A program made the position numbers and the translations under genes. 64,000 bases of DNA, from contig CAJQUW010004580.1 in the NCBI GenBank assembly GCA_907163375.1, positions 744,001-808,000 on the forward strand. Reading direction: 5' to 3'. Below the pieces are notes generated by a model, which searched no databases, was not told where the DNA came from, and saw only the letters and a program-made list of their open reading frames with translations. How positions within the stretch are numbered: the stretch's first letter is position 1; each line of letters starts with the position of its first letter. Below are positions 31,878-42,602 of the stretch, one piece after another. This DNA is from Prostheceraeus crozeri (Eukaryota; Platyhelminthes; Polycladida; Euryleptidae).

Positions 31878-32426
31878 TATTATATCTAGACGATCATTCG
31901 TCAACATGTAATCAAATATGAAGTCATTTCAAATAGATTTTGTGTCATAGATAGCTGATGAGACAAGTTCAACGCTTTGTATCATCTTCATGCAAACTCG
32001 CTGTCGCGTACTGTAGGTCTTTGAATCGATGTCAATCGAAATTTGCTCGCACTGAATGTATTCCTCAAAAATGCACAGTCCCACGAAGCGGCGCTAACAA
32101 ACTTGACAAGCACGTCTTGTTTCACACGCAGACAAAGCAAAAATGTACAGATCAAAAACTTTGGAAGTTGTAGGCTGTGAGCTCCAATGAAAATTTGAAA
32201 AACACATATCTTCCTGCACAGATATCACTATGGTGACTCCTGCTATTTCAATGCACAACAACGATTCAATGTCTTTATTGAAGACAGATGAGTCATTTCC
32301 AAAACTTGGAAATGAAGAGATATAGGAGCTTTAACTCTTGCTGGTAGAAATAATATTGGTAGCTTTTGGTGAAGTTGCAATTGGTTGCTAGTCGATTGGA
32401 TATGCGGTCGACTATTGAAACAAAAG
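31878..32426. other. non-coding stretch between Tc1 and the hAT-type element
   Basis: I see no coding frame with family motifs, no terminal repeats and no tandem structure here. Confidence 0.5.
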
Positions 32427-32434
32427 CCAGCCAC

Positions 32435-33867
32435 TAGGGCTGGGAAGACCGGCACGGTCCGACGCGTGGTCCGGACTGTGCGGACCGGAAGACCACGCGG
32501 TCCGGACCGAGGGTTCAAGGTATCACAGCGCTGGGAGATCCAGCACTATTCGGACCAAAGACAGTGGTCCGGACCGTACCGACTGAGCGATCAGGGTATC
32601 TATCAAGAGAGACGTCTGTTCCAATAGTTTAAGCAATCGGATTCGGTATGACTATATGAGAGAATCTTCAGTGGAGTGAGAGTTGTGGGTTAACTGGGGT
32701 GAGTTAGAACCACCCATAGCCAGTCAGCGAGACCGCATTACTCATGTCTGTTGTCTATGCTGAACGCTTTACGGTGATTTATCTCTCTTGTTGTGTGCTA
32801 GGCAGTTTGTCTTGCTTTATTATGCATTTTATTGTTTTGTGAGAACAATCTCCATTCCATTGTTAGAGCAATAACTTTTCCGCGGCATGCATTTCAAGTT
32901 CCAATGTCATACAAAAGTCCAGCTTGTCAGCTATCTACGGTACATGACTGACAACAGACATGTCATGTCATCAGACAATAGATGACCAAACAATTGGTAG
33001 CTGACCGTGAGCGAATCTTCACAGAAGTATTTAACGCGGCATGAACAACGCCCGCTAGCCCAGTCTGGTCTCTCCAAGCGAAGTTGTCGGCGAGAGCCGT
33101 TGATGGTGTTTCAGCCTATCTTCTATGTGCGAACTATCATCGAACTGCTGCGGACGTGATCACCACGGCTTGTGGTCCTGGAAGAATCCGGAGACTCTGT
33201 TGGTGCTGTGACTGTCTTATAACTGTGAACGTACCATCTGTCCTTGTAAGGACTGTTTGCACCATTTATTTATTTTCACAATATAATTTATCCACATTTT
33301 TCATTTACATTTTTCAATAATATGTTTTGGGAATATTAAGAAAATAATAACCCGTAACACCCTATTGACCTTGAGATGACGCGATCTGAATGGCGATGAA
33401 TCGATGCTTCACGTACGCACGACGCACGTATAAACAGAGCAAGAGTTGTCGAAATCCTAGCATCTTGTGTGAGCCATCACCGGACTTATGTCGTGGAACC
33501 TAATACCTAATGTCGTGAGCCTAATGCGTGAATAAAAGTTTTAACTAATTGATTTTATTCTTATCGGTACTTCCCGGCTGCAGAGCATATCTTGATAATG
33601 CAATTAGATCTAAATCTGCGCTCCAAATCTTTGAAATTCTTCAACAATGAGGAGGACAAAGATTATGTCTTTCATAGATTGCAGAATGGAGTCGCTCATT
33701 TCGGCTTATTATTAGGCCTAGGGTCGCCCAGTCCGGACCGAGCGTCAGAACGGACCGTGACCAGTCACAGCGTACAAAAAATTAGTCACGTCATTTCACG
33801 CATTTAGGGTCGCTCGGTCCGCACGGTCCGGTCCGAACCGAGCGTCGGACCGGAGCGCCCCGCCCTG
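32435..33867. mobile_element. non-autonomous hAT-type element, 1.43 kb, with CGGTCCGGACCG-rich ends
   Basis: The 8-base string CCAGCCAC is present at 32427-32434 and 33868-33875. The ends inside it are TAGGGCTGGG on the left and, inverted, CAGGGCGGGG on the right. An 8-base duplication and CAGGG-type ends are typical of hAT elements. Each end has about 150-180 bases of GC-rich sequence with many copies of GGTCCGGACCG and related palindromes (32440-32600 and 33725-33865), in contrast to the AT-rich middle. No transposase frame is present. A TATA-like TATAAACAG (33430) and AATAAAAG (33528) inside could belong to a solo LTR, but I could not define its ends. Confidence 0.78.
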
Positions 33868-33902
33868 CCAGCCACATCTTTAGATCCTAGCATTCCTCGT
33901 AT

Positions 33903-34370
33903 TAAGTCATGAGTGGACCTATATTGCCCTGCATCCTACCAAAAATTCGTGAAGATAGCAAAGAAAGAATTCGTGAAGATCGAAAAGTGCAAATAGAGAC
34001 GCGTTGAGTCTATTCTCCATCTATCCACGACTGATCTCAAGTCATGAGTAGACTCATCTTGCCCTGCATTCCACTCAAAACTCATGAAAAAGAGCAAATT
34101 TACACAAAAAATGACTTGATGTTTGACCTTTTGATGACCTTGAGGCACCCCTGGGTGACCTCGGATCAAAAATTGCCACTAGAGACCATTTGAGTCTCTG
34201 CTCCATCCATTCGTGACTTTTGTCTCAAGTCATGAGTGGACTCATCTTGTCCTACATTTCACTCAATATTCGTGAAAAGGAGCCAAAATGCCAAAAAAAG
34301 ATTTTTTTTTGCTTGACCCTTTTGATGACCTTGAGGCACCCCTAAATGACCTCGGATGGAAGAGTACTAA
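33903..34370. repeat. degenerate tandem repeat, unit about 140-190 bases
   Basis: The phrase AAGTCATGAGTGGAC then CTTGCCCTGCAT recurs, with changes, at about 33906, 34040 and 34228. A second phrase, GATGACCTTGAGGCACCCCT, is seen at about 34133 and 34326. No coding sequence was found here. Confidence 0.7.
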
Positions 34371-34852
34371 TGGAGACTTTCAATTTCCTCATAAAAAGGA
34401 ACATTTTCCCAGGGTGGAAAGTGAGATTGGAGATACTTCATTTTTTCCTATGGGAGCTTGGACCACCCTAATACACAAGCATCGCTTGTAGCCTGTTTGT
34501 ATCTCATCTCTCGATTTTGGACACAGAAATTTTTGATTCCTAAATAACAACAAGCTTGATTGTAGTGGCATTCATATTAAAACTCGGGCGTTCATTAGCT
34601 CTTAGAAAATATTCCTACTTTGTCTACATCAGTGAATCATTCTGCAATATGGATGTTAGTTCCATTACTCAACTGTGATCACATGGGAATCATGTTTTTA
34701 CATTTTCGATGCCAGCCATTAATTTGAGCACAATGCTATTCAACGTAAAAAACAAAAACTCTTCTGATCACAAGCTATGCACTGTGAATTTAGGTGGGCA
34801 GTTGAGGGAGTGTAAGCGACTCAATAGCTGGGCAGTTGCGGGAATGAATGAA
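34371..34852. other. non-coding stretch before the right piggyBac-type end
   Basis: Mostly AT-rich, with short frames and no recognised motif. It should hold the N-terminal half of the piggyBac gene if the two ends belong to one element, but I could not see it. Confidence 0.45.
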
Positions 34853-34984
34853 GGACGTGCAGTGCACATCCTCGGGGCTCAAGAGGTTAAGAATGTCCTG
34901 TTAACCATCGCATAATATCAAGTTCTCAAAAAAATAAAATGTTGTCATTCATATTTAGATGAAATCAATCAGCAATATAAAATC

Positions 34985-35412
34985 AATACAAATTTCCAGT
35001 CTTTAACTCTTTCAACTGAACATGAGATAAGATATAGACAAACCAATGAAATTACAGTAAAAACATCAAACTATCTTTCGGAAAGAAACGAATACAAAAA
35101 TAAAAAGAAGAGATAATTAGATTAACTTCCTTGGTTCCTGGTTCCTATGTCGTTGTATTTGGCAGCAAGTTCATCGATTCTTCGATTGTACATGATTTGT
35201 CTGCTGGTAGACAGGATGGTTCTGGTCGTTGTATCTTCTTTTGATAGGGAATCAGAAACTAGTGTCTGGTACTGAACTGGGTCCATTGCAACTAATTTCT
35301 TTGTCTTATTGAATGGCATAATCATCTAGAAGCTGAAAAAATAAAGATTTTTGATTTCAAATTCAAGTGGTAATTTACTAGGTTAATGAATACCGCATTC
35401 TCTCCTACTTAA
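34985..35412 (-). pseudogene. older, internally deleted copy of the tandem-unit non-LTR element
   Basis: From AATACAAATTTCCAGTC to CTACTTAAACAG this follows the sequence of 3328-3545 and then jumps to that of 5139-5340, so about 1.6 kb of the RT is deleted at the junction CTGCTGGTA/GACAGGATGG. It differs from copies A and B at many more sites than they differ from each other, so it is a separate, older insertion. The short frame that remains (MIMPFNKTKKLVAMDP) is the upstream linker of the RT. Confidence 0.82.
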
Positions 35413-36283
35413 ACAGTAGGGTGGAGCGAAAAAAACTTTTTTTCGAATTTGAAGATGCTTGGGGTCTCAATCTACGTGGACGGGTGACTTAGGATGCCAC
35501 ACAAAATTTTATCGATTTTGGTTGATGTTTAGAGGTCTCACACTGAGCTTCAAGCTGATTGGATGGGCCTAAAAGGAGAGCTCATTGCATTATTTGTGAA
35601 CCTTTATGTGGCTGTTCTGTGACCGGCAATTTGACAGATACCCGAAACAAATTATCTCGGAATTTCTTGTTGAAATGTAATTATCTCGAACATCCCCTGC
35701 ACTCCTATGTTCCGCCAAAATTGCCTCGCTCAGGTCATTATTCTTTGCCCTACTGCTCAACTAGTAGACGCCAGAACTCCTTCTTTCCTTGGACTTGCAT
35801 GTTGATAAATGTCGAAGGTTCGGAATTTTTCTTGTGAAAATAACTCTATCGTTCAGATCATTTTGATTTTTATAACTTAATGTACGGTATTTTTGTAATT
35901 AACGTGTGCATTATGTCGATTTTCATTGCCTTACAATATGCGCCTTATTATTATTACTAAAAATCGATTTTTTTGGAATTCAAAATCTGAAGTATCTTGG
36001 GGTCTAGAATGATGGCTTTGGGTTGTATGAACAACATATTCAAATTGGAGACGATTTGAACAAGGTCTTCAGGTCCCACACTGAGGTCAAAAAGTCCCAA
36101 AAATTGCAAAACAGCAAAAAATCGCAACTTTTTAGAAATAATTTTGCTGAAGATCAAAATATGACGTAGCTTGGGGTTTGAAAACATACTCAAGGTCTGA
36201 AGAAACAATATGCTAAAGAAAAAACCTCTCCCGAGTGAAAATTACTGCCGATGTATGACTATATAAAATTCAATAAAATATAA
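35413..36283. repeat. unclassified repeat with GATGCTTGGGGTCT-type direct repeats
   Basis: A phrase like TGAAGATGCTTGGGGTCT recurs at about 35449, 35988 and 36155 in altered form, and CGAAAAAAACTTTTTTTCG at 35430 is a palindrome. The start GTAGGGTGGAGCGAAAAAAA could be an element end. No coding family is recognised. Confidence 0.35.
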
Positions 36284-36287
36284 TTGT

Positions 36288-36330
36288 GCCGACGTTTCGC
36301 GTCCAGACGCTTAGTCGTGGCAGAACTATC
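36288..36330 (-). ncRNA. hammerhead-ribozyme-like remnant of a Penelope-like element
   Basis: Read on the minus strand the order is CGAC, TAA, a 5-bp hairpin GCGTC-TG-GACGC, GAAAC, then GTCG that can pair with the first CGAC. Penelope-like elements carry minimal hammerhead ribozymes with stem II closed before GAAAC, so the position just after the GIY-YIG frame fits. The CUGANGA half of the catalytic core is reduced to CUAA, so this copy would not cleave. Confidence 0.4.
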
Positions 36331-36350
36331 ACAGATAATGAAAGAGTGAT

Positions 36351-37091
36351 TTACAAAACTCTAATTCTCGTTGCAGCAGTCTCGTGACGCCTGTTCATCA
36401 AAAGTTGATGGTAATTAATTAAACGAGCTTCCACCAAACTTGCCTCAACCGAATCACGCACACGCTTTAAAATTTCTACATTAAAATCGTCAATGCTATT
36501 GACATTGCTACAAATATTTCTATGATCGCTTAAAGCGCTTGAATTGTTTTTATATTTGATCCTGTTTTCTTGTTCGTTATATCTTAAATGAAATGGACGA
36601 GCAGTTTTACCGATATATTGGCCATTACAAAATTTGCAAGTGAATTGATAAATTACACAAGCCACATCACAGACATAATAAGAAGGCAATTTGTCACATA
36701 GGTCACAATTATTGTGCTTATAGATCGGTCTATGACTGAACACATTACGGAGCTTTTTATTACCAGTACTAACAAAATTGATATCTAATTTGTACTTGCG
36801 AATACTGTAGTTTATTTTTCTTATAAGACTATCACTAACAAAAGAAAGTTTTAGAGTACACTTATTGGATTTTCCGTCTTTTTTGTATTTCTTTTTTATT
36901 TGATTTTTCTGAGCCATTTTTATGTCTTGTTGAGAGTAACCGTTACGCAATAAATTATCTTCGCACTTACTTATTGAATTGCACTGGTACTCATTCGCTA
37001 AAATGCTAAAATTTTCGTATTTTAATATGCTAAAATTTGAGACGATTTGGACAATTTCTTCTGCTCCCACATCGATGTCAAAGTCAGACAA
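36351..37091 (-). pseudogene. Penelope-like element, C-terminal part with GIY-YIG endonuclease
   Basis: About 246 residues. The first half contains LSFVSDSLIRKINYSIRKYK and STGNKKLRNVFSHR, which match the region between the RT thumb and the endonuclease in Penelope-like elements. A Cys-rich linker follows (NNCDLCDKLPSYYVCDVACV), then YQFTCKFCNGQYIGKTARPF, the GIY-YIG signature, with LRYNEQENRIKYKN and SDHRNIC, then VEASLVEARLINYHQ carrying the catalytic Glu region. The RT domain upstream is missing past 37100, so the copy is 5'-truncated. The endonuclease frame itself is intact. Confidence 0.85.
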
Positions 37092-38229
37092 GAAATCGAT
37101 ATTTAAAAGGAATGAATTGTATTTTGATTAATTGAGCTACATTGTGTAAGGTTAGAAATTGCATGTGGATCTATTTCGTCTTGGAAGATGCTTATGTTAC
37201 AGCACGATGACTAGCCTACTACCGATTTCTTTTAACATACCCGTAGGGGAGACACCCCTATAGCGGGCCACTTAACTTCATGGATGAATTAGACATGGAA
37301 GAATTGCTTGTTTTGACTTCAAATTCGACCAGAAGATGAAGGCGGGTATCGAGTTACATGTTCCAAAGTTATGAGAGCCTATTCTAAATGCTATGGTCAC
37401 CACATTGACTTTTGTGAGATGTTCCGATTTTGCTCATTATAGGCAACTGGTCACCTATAATGAGGCACATGGGTGCATATAATGAGCCACTGCTCGTTTA
37501 AAGGAGAAATTCTCTATTATGGTCTATGTTAGCAAATTTCAAGTAGATTATCAGTATTTAAACCACTGACATCAGTAGGTGTCTATATCTTTGTAATGTA
37601 TAATCGGTAGGAGGTTATCAGCGTTTAACTCCTGCATTTAACCTCCTGCAATTTATGGCTATAATGTAGATATGTTACATCAATGTGTTGTTGATATCAA
37701 CGGTTTAAATATCTTAATACCATAATGACATCTAACCCTAAACCATTTTGGAAATCTTAGTAGATATCAGTGGTTTAAATAAGATATCTACCTGATTTAC
37801 GGAGTTAAACCATGAAATCTACTCGTCTTCGCTGCGCTCCGACTCGTAGATTATCACTGGTTAACTCCTAGAATCAGGTAGATATCATATACTTAATGTC
37901 CATTTAAAAAAATCAATCTACTTGTAGGCCCCTAGCACATGCAAAATAGATATATTTTTAAGTGTTTTTAATTAGATGGTTGCAGGGCCTATGATCCCAT
38001 GATCATTGTTTCGACGCACCAAGCTCCCAACCTAGCTGTCATGAACCAAGACACTTTTGCGATGTTACAATTCTAATTTGATTAAAAGATATTTCAGCAA
38101 CCTACTTGAACAGCTGGCCTACTCTTCATATCATGGCAATAGGGCTATGATTCCTTACGCCCCAAAACGCGCAAAACAATCAGTGACAGTTCACAATCAA
38201 CCTTTCCATAGGCCATCAAAAATTAAGAT
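37092..38229. other. non-coding region with repeated TATAATGAG and GTTTAAA phrases
   Basis: No gene is seen. The phrase CATTATAGGCAACTGGTCACC and its reverse theme ACCTATAATGAGGCAC lie around 37434-37470. From 37560 to 37900 there are several copies of AGATATCAGTGGTTTAAAT-like strings in both orientations, ending in the fold-back listed separately. Confidence 0.5.
37783..37886. repeat. imperfect inverted repeat (fold-back), 104 bases
   Basis: GATATCTACCTGATTTA at 37783 pairs with TAGAATCAGGTAGATATC ending at 37886. The arms continue inward through GGAGTTAAACCA/TGGTTAACTCC to CTACTCG/CTCGTAG around the GC-richer loop TCTTCGCTGCGCTCCGA. Confidence 0.75.
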
Positions 38230-38515
38230 GAATCGATTATAAAACACTATAAAACAAAGATGAATCGATTACAAATAGATGATAAGATTGTAAAACACTA
38301 TAGAACAGGGATGAATCGATTATAAAACAGATGTGTCGATTATAAAACATGCAGGGATGAGTAGATTGTAAAACAGCGATGAATCGATTTTAAGCCACTA
38401 TAAAACAAAGATGAATCGATCACAAATAGATGATTAGATTATAAATCACTATAGAACAGAGAAAAATCGATTGTAAAACAGATGAGTCGATTATAAAACA
38501 CTATTGAAACATTAT
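38230..38515. repeat. minisatellite with GATGAATCGATTATAAAACA theme
   Basis: About ten degenerate units of 17-35 bases built on ATGAATCGATTATAAAACACTAT. A higher-order block of about 150 bases is repeated at least twice (compare 38244-38310 with 38397-38465). Non-coding. Confidence 0.82.
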
Positions 38516-38524
38516 CTTGTTCAT

Positions 38525-38785
38525 TCATGCGCAAAAACAAAAATCAAAAACAAAGTTCTCAGCGCTGTCTAGGGCGGTACAGTCAACGTGTGCCCAGTCA
38601 CCACACATTCCGCAGCAGATCCACTTCTCTCGAGGGACACTATTATCGAATGATTCGCCGCAGTATAAGCACTCTTTGTCAGCACACTTCTTGTCAGGGA
38701 CATTCTTCTTGTCCCTTGCATTTGCTGTGCGTTTGCAAGGAATTTTGACTGCAGGTTTGGTAATAAGGCCCACTTTCATTTTCAT
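38525..38785 (-). pseudogene. PHD-like zinc finger fragment, probably a pogo transposase tail
   Basis: The frame contains KKCADKECLYCGESFDN, EKWICCGMCGDWAHVDCT and FVFDFC, giving the spacing C-x2-C, C-x2-C, H-x2-C, C. PHD-like fingers of this kind sit at the C-terminus of some pogo/Tigger transposases. The neighbouring pogo gene has its own finger at about 39130-39260, so this fragment probably comes from another copy. Confidence 0.5.
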
Positions 38786-39105
38786 TTAATGTCCTCAATT
38801 TACGTAGCTTATAAAGTTGTTTAGGACATTTGAATGCTTCTCAAGGTTTACATTCGCCTTCTATTACGCAGATAAGGTCAGGTCCAATTAAGTGAATTAA
38901 GACTAAAGATGCAAATCATAACCCAGTTATGCAACAAAGCAAAAACAAGTGCTGATTGAAAATCATAGACTCTTACTGAAAAGCAAAAAGATATTTTAAC
39001 ACGAAAAGAATTACATATGGTAAAACCATGCATTTGGTAACCATAATGGAAGATATGATCGTTCTATTACATTGGGTACCGGCATCATGAATCATAAAGA
39101 CAACC

Positions 39106-40340
39106 CTACAGGCCTACACTGGCACAATCTGGGCAGATGAATTGAAATTCTTCGTCGCCTACTTGACATAGACCAACACAGTCCTCGTGTATCCAGTCAT
39201 CGCATGCCACGCACTTTCTCATGTCTGACCGCTCATCCTCCTCACAGATTTTGCAGCACCATGATTTATCTTCAACTTTTCCTCTCTTCTAGACCTAGAC
39301 TTAGCCCTTCTCGTTTGTTTTTTCGACAAGACAGGTGTTTGCTTGAAGCGCTTTTTAGTAGCAAAAAGCTCATTCGTCAGCAATTGCGCTTTGTACGTAA
39401 GGCTTCGCTTGCGCTTGCCTGAATCAGACTTTCGCACGAGCTTTGGAGTGCTGATGATGCAGTGAAAACTTACATTGAGTGATCTGACAGGACTTCTGAC
39501 CGGCGTGGTGGAATCGGATTCTTGAAGGTCACCAACACTTGATGTCGACGGCACGGTCGATGTATTAGGTTGGTGAACGTCGCTAGCACGTGATGTCGAC
39601 GGCACGGTCGATGGATCAGGTTCCTGAAGGTCACTCACACTCAATGTCGACGGTGCGATATCTGCTTCTTGTTCGGATTCATGCGGCAGTTGAGAGACTT
39701 GAGAGACAGTTGAGATCACTTGGGGCGAAAGCTCTTTCTGGTATAACGTTGCTGTTGAACGGGAAGATTCCTGTAACCCTGAATCCGCTAATTACGTTCT
39801 TTGGGGTCAGCGATTTCTGCCTCACTGGACTGAACAATTTTCCAAATCGTTTTTTCAAAATTCTCTCACCAGGATGCTTCTTTAGGAAATCCATTACCTC
39901 CTGGTCCCAATACTGTTCAAACGCTCGGAACACACTTCTGTCCATTGGTTGAAGTTCGTGTGTAGTATTGCTGGGCAAGCAAAATAGCTTGATGTCATGG
40001 GCATCAGCCTCTTGCACGATGTCTGGATCCAGGTGAGATGATGCACCGTCAAATATGAGAATACATGTTCCCTCTGTTTTGTACTTGGCAAAGTGCTTTC
40101 ATAGAATGAGGATACTGGTTGTCATACTTCTTTGGGCGTCATCTGAAATTCGGCGTTTAGCGGTAAGTCATCTCCATACTCGGGCTTTCTGCGAATTCCT
40201 TTGAACAGAATCATAGGAGGAATTGCGTCACCGTTGGCGTTAGCACACGCCACAACAGTCACATTTTCAGCACGCTCAGAAGCGACAACATGTACTCTAG
40301 GGTGTTTCAATATACATTGGGAAAAAACAAAGTATGTCAA
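39106..40340 (-). pseudogene. pogo/Tigger transposase, C-terminal two thirds with PHD-like finger
   Basis: In order from the right: HPRVHVVASERAENVTVVAC, IPPMILFKGIRRKPEYG, then after a shift ILIFDGASSHLDPD (second catalytic Asp), FCLPSNTTHELQPMDRSVF (third Asp), VISGFRVTGIFPFNSNVIP, a Ser/Thr-rich region with three DVHQPNTSTVPSTS-like repeats, a basic stretch, and a PHD-like finger (CKICEED, CVACDDWIHEDC, CPDC) ending at 39106. The N-terminal DNA-binding part and the first catalytic Asp are missing or lie beyond 40340, where a possible splice acceptor is seen near 40380. Frameshifts lie near 40120 and 39715. Confidence 0.82.
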
Positions 40341-40569
40341 AAATCATCAGCATTGGCATGCCCCGTATCCGTTTCACCTAAAAACTTTATCTATAAAAAA
40401 TTAGCTTAATTCTTCAATGTTTACAGGTCGCACAGATCGGCACGATTTTGCGTTGCTGATCATATTTTGATAAAAAAACGAACATTTTGATTCCGATATC
40501 CTTCTATTGAACTAAAAAATCTACATTTTGCGAGAATCGTAGTAAAATGTCATAAAGGCGTTATAGCCA

Positions 40570-42600
40570 CTAATTATTGGTACTTCTAAAGAACTTGGAA
40601 GCAACTCCACCCTTTGTTCTCTGCACAGTCTTGCTGTCATGATGGACGACTTTCAGAGGGAACTGTTTTTGTTCTTCGTCATGCGTGCGGTTTTGAAAAC
40701 TCTGTATCAAAGCAACCCCTCTTTCTGCTGCGTCATTCACAACCTGTAGATTTCTGGCAGTAGAGAGTTTGTGGGTCCTCCAAAACTTGCTTGACGTTGT
40801 GGGCAGTGACAAGCTTCCCAGCGATGATCCCGATAGCTTCTAGAGTTCGACTTGTGACCAAACCGGGAAGCCCTTTGACCAAGATAGTTTCACTCATTTC
40901 AAGTCTCTTGAGTACCTTGGAGTCGGGAGGACCTGTGAGATTCCTCATCATGACTTCTCGTTCCTCGAGAGACAACCGCTCGTCGAAGAAAGCCAAAGCC
41001 ACCCCTTGCTCTGTGAGATACCACAGATGTCGCTTGAAGGCCCTCGCTGCAGTTGATCCAGTTCTTTATCTTTAAAAGGATTGAAGCGCTGTCAACAAGT
41101 CTATGTCGTTCATCGGCGAATGCGTTGAAATGGGAGCTTCGTACCAGTATTTGACGTAAATAAGACAAGATAAATTGTGCCAGTCGTATAATCCCACATT
41201 TTGTCGATTTGTTGAGATCCAGTTGTGGCAAAAATATGGCCATCTTCAATGCGTAAATTGCTTTAGCCATCCACCTTGCTTGATGGTAAGCTCCTGGACC
41301 CTGAAGTGAGGCAAGTCACCAGTCCACCCTCCCAAATGAATGAGAGCAAGTTGCAAGAACTGAGATAGTCCTCTCTCGGATGGGCGGTGTTATGGATAAC
41401 TTCCTTGAGAAAGCCAATCATTTGTTCTCTCTGTGAGACGACGGATGCATCTGCTGACTCTTCGTCATGGAGAGTGTGAACTGTTGTCTTGTCTATGAAG
41501 TCCCATCTTTCTCGAAATCGCTTGAACATGAGAATTTCAGGTGCTGCAGGTGAACCAAACAACAGTTCGAAGGTATTTTTCAGTATTAATTCGTGAATAT
41601 GGTGTCGGCATGGCAGATATAAGAGAGGTCTTCCGAGAGATTCCTCAATTATGGTACAAGCTCCGTTTATCATACCACTGTTGGAAGCAGTCGTATCAAA
41701 TGATAAGGCAATAACATTGTCACTAACATTTTGAGTCTCCAACATACGAAGAACAACACTCGCCACTTCCCTTCCACTCCTACCTACAGCGACTGGTACT
41801 CCAAGAAGTTCCTCAAAGTTAGTTCCGGTCAGTACGACGGCGATTCTCTCCTCCAAAATTCGGAAAAAAAACATTAGGAATAAGTTTGCCATCCCAATGA
41901 AGAACCAGAGGAGGTGGATCACTAAATATCACTTTCTCAGTTCGCTTCACTTCTTTCTCACGATTCTTGTTTCTCATTTGATTCACAGTAGATGCAGAAG
42001 AGGCTATATGCGTGACATTACATCCCAAACTTGATGCCGTTGCAACGAAAGAAGCAGCTGCTTGACGACAGGAGAGATGTTCTCGATCCCAAGTTGTGGT
42101 CCGAGCAGGGATCATAGTGTTCCTAATTGGTCTCACACGATGTTGGCTCGAAGTTGAACCTGGTTGGTTTGAAGATGAAGCGTCGTTGGTTAGGATACGC
42201 GAAGAGCAGTCTTCCGAAACATGCGATGTAGAAGATTCTGAGGTAGTGTTCAAAATATCATGTAACACTTCAACCTTTTGAAAAAGCTGCTGTATTTCTT
42301 CTATTGTTTTCTTTTTCTTAACTGAAGTTTCTCTGTTTCACTTGCCTTCTTCGCTACAGTTATCTTCTCCACCTTATCGAAACTGCCAAACGCGCTCGAC
42401 CGTCTGTCCTCCCACTGCATGTCCAAAAAAGTCAAATCTTCGTCAGGTACATTGGAAACTTATATTTTGCCGCTTGCAATATCGAAGACTTCCTGTAGAT
42501 CTTCATGCCAGATCTCTCGTTTGGTCACTGCAGCAGGTGTTTCCCGTTTCGCTTCTTTCTTCAGGTTTAGGTACTCGTTGTAGAGGTTTCTGATATTACG
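40570..42600 (-). pseudogene. divergent hAT-like transposase, copy 2
   Basis: Several overlapping frames together give about 650 residues. From the right: RNIRNLYNEYLNLKKEAKRE, WHEDLQEVFDIASGK, DLTFLDMQWEDRRS, CRQAAASFVATASSLG, PLVLHWDGKLIP, RIAVVLTGTNFEEL, ALSFDTTASNSGM, LLYLPCRHHIHELIL, DGMAKAIYALKM, then STKCGIIRLAQFIL, ERLSLEEREVMMRNL, and a C-terminus ending KGGVASKFF. It shares block after block with the gene at 17144-18470 and is more complete. The candidate second Asp and the CxHH motif are both present. At least four frameshifts occur. The gypsy element at 42603 lies in its N-terminal coding region. Confidence 0.62.
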
Positions 42601-42602
42601 AC

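Larger units (their letters stand above)
16305..34886. mobile_element. region bounded by a pair of piggyBac-type ends at TTAA (18.6 kb nest)
   Basis: On the left TTAA (16301-16304) is followed by TCTCTTGAGCCCCGG. On the right CCTCGGGGCTCAAGAGG is followed by TTAA (34887-34890). The two ends are inverted repeats over about 14-15 bases. Close to each end there are copies of a palindromic string resembling GACGTGCACTGCACGTCC. TTAA targets and a piggyBac C-terminal remnant just inside the left end support a piggyBac element later filled by insertions. The N-terminal half of that transposase is not visible near the right end, so the two ends could belong to different copies of one family. Confidence 0.6.

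Noticed and set aside
16291-34985. One single insertion splitting the LINE of tandem copy C
   Set aside because: The LINE copy at 34985 is much more diverged than copies A and B and has its own deletion, so it is a separate insertion.
34985-35412. Spliced (processed) copy of the LINE, because GT and AG lie near the deletion ends
   Set aside because: The actual junction keeps bases of the would-be intron (GTA and GACAG), so it is an ordinary deletion.
36351-37091. Host GIY-YIG nuclease
   Set aside because: The region before the endonuclease matches the Penelope RT-thumb linker, and the position next to a hammerhead-like remnant fits a retroelement.
38230-38515. Array with regular repeats and variable spacers
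   Set aside because: The spacers are themselves versions of the repeat, so it is a minisatellite.
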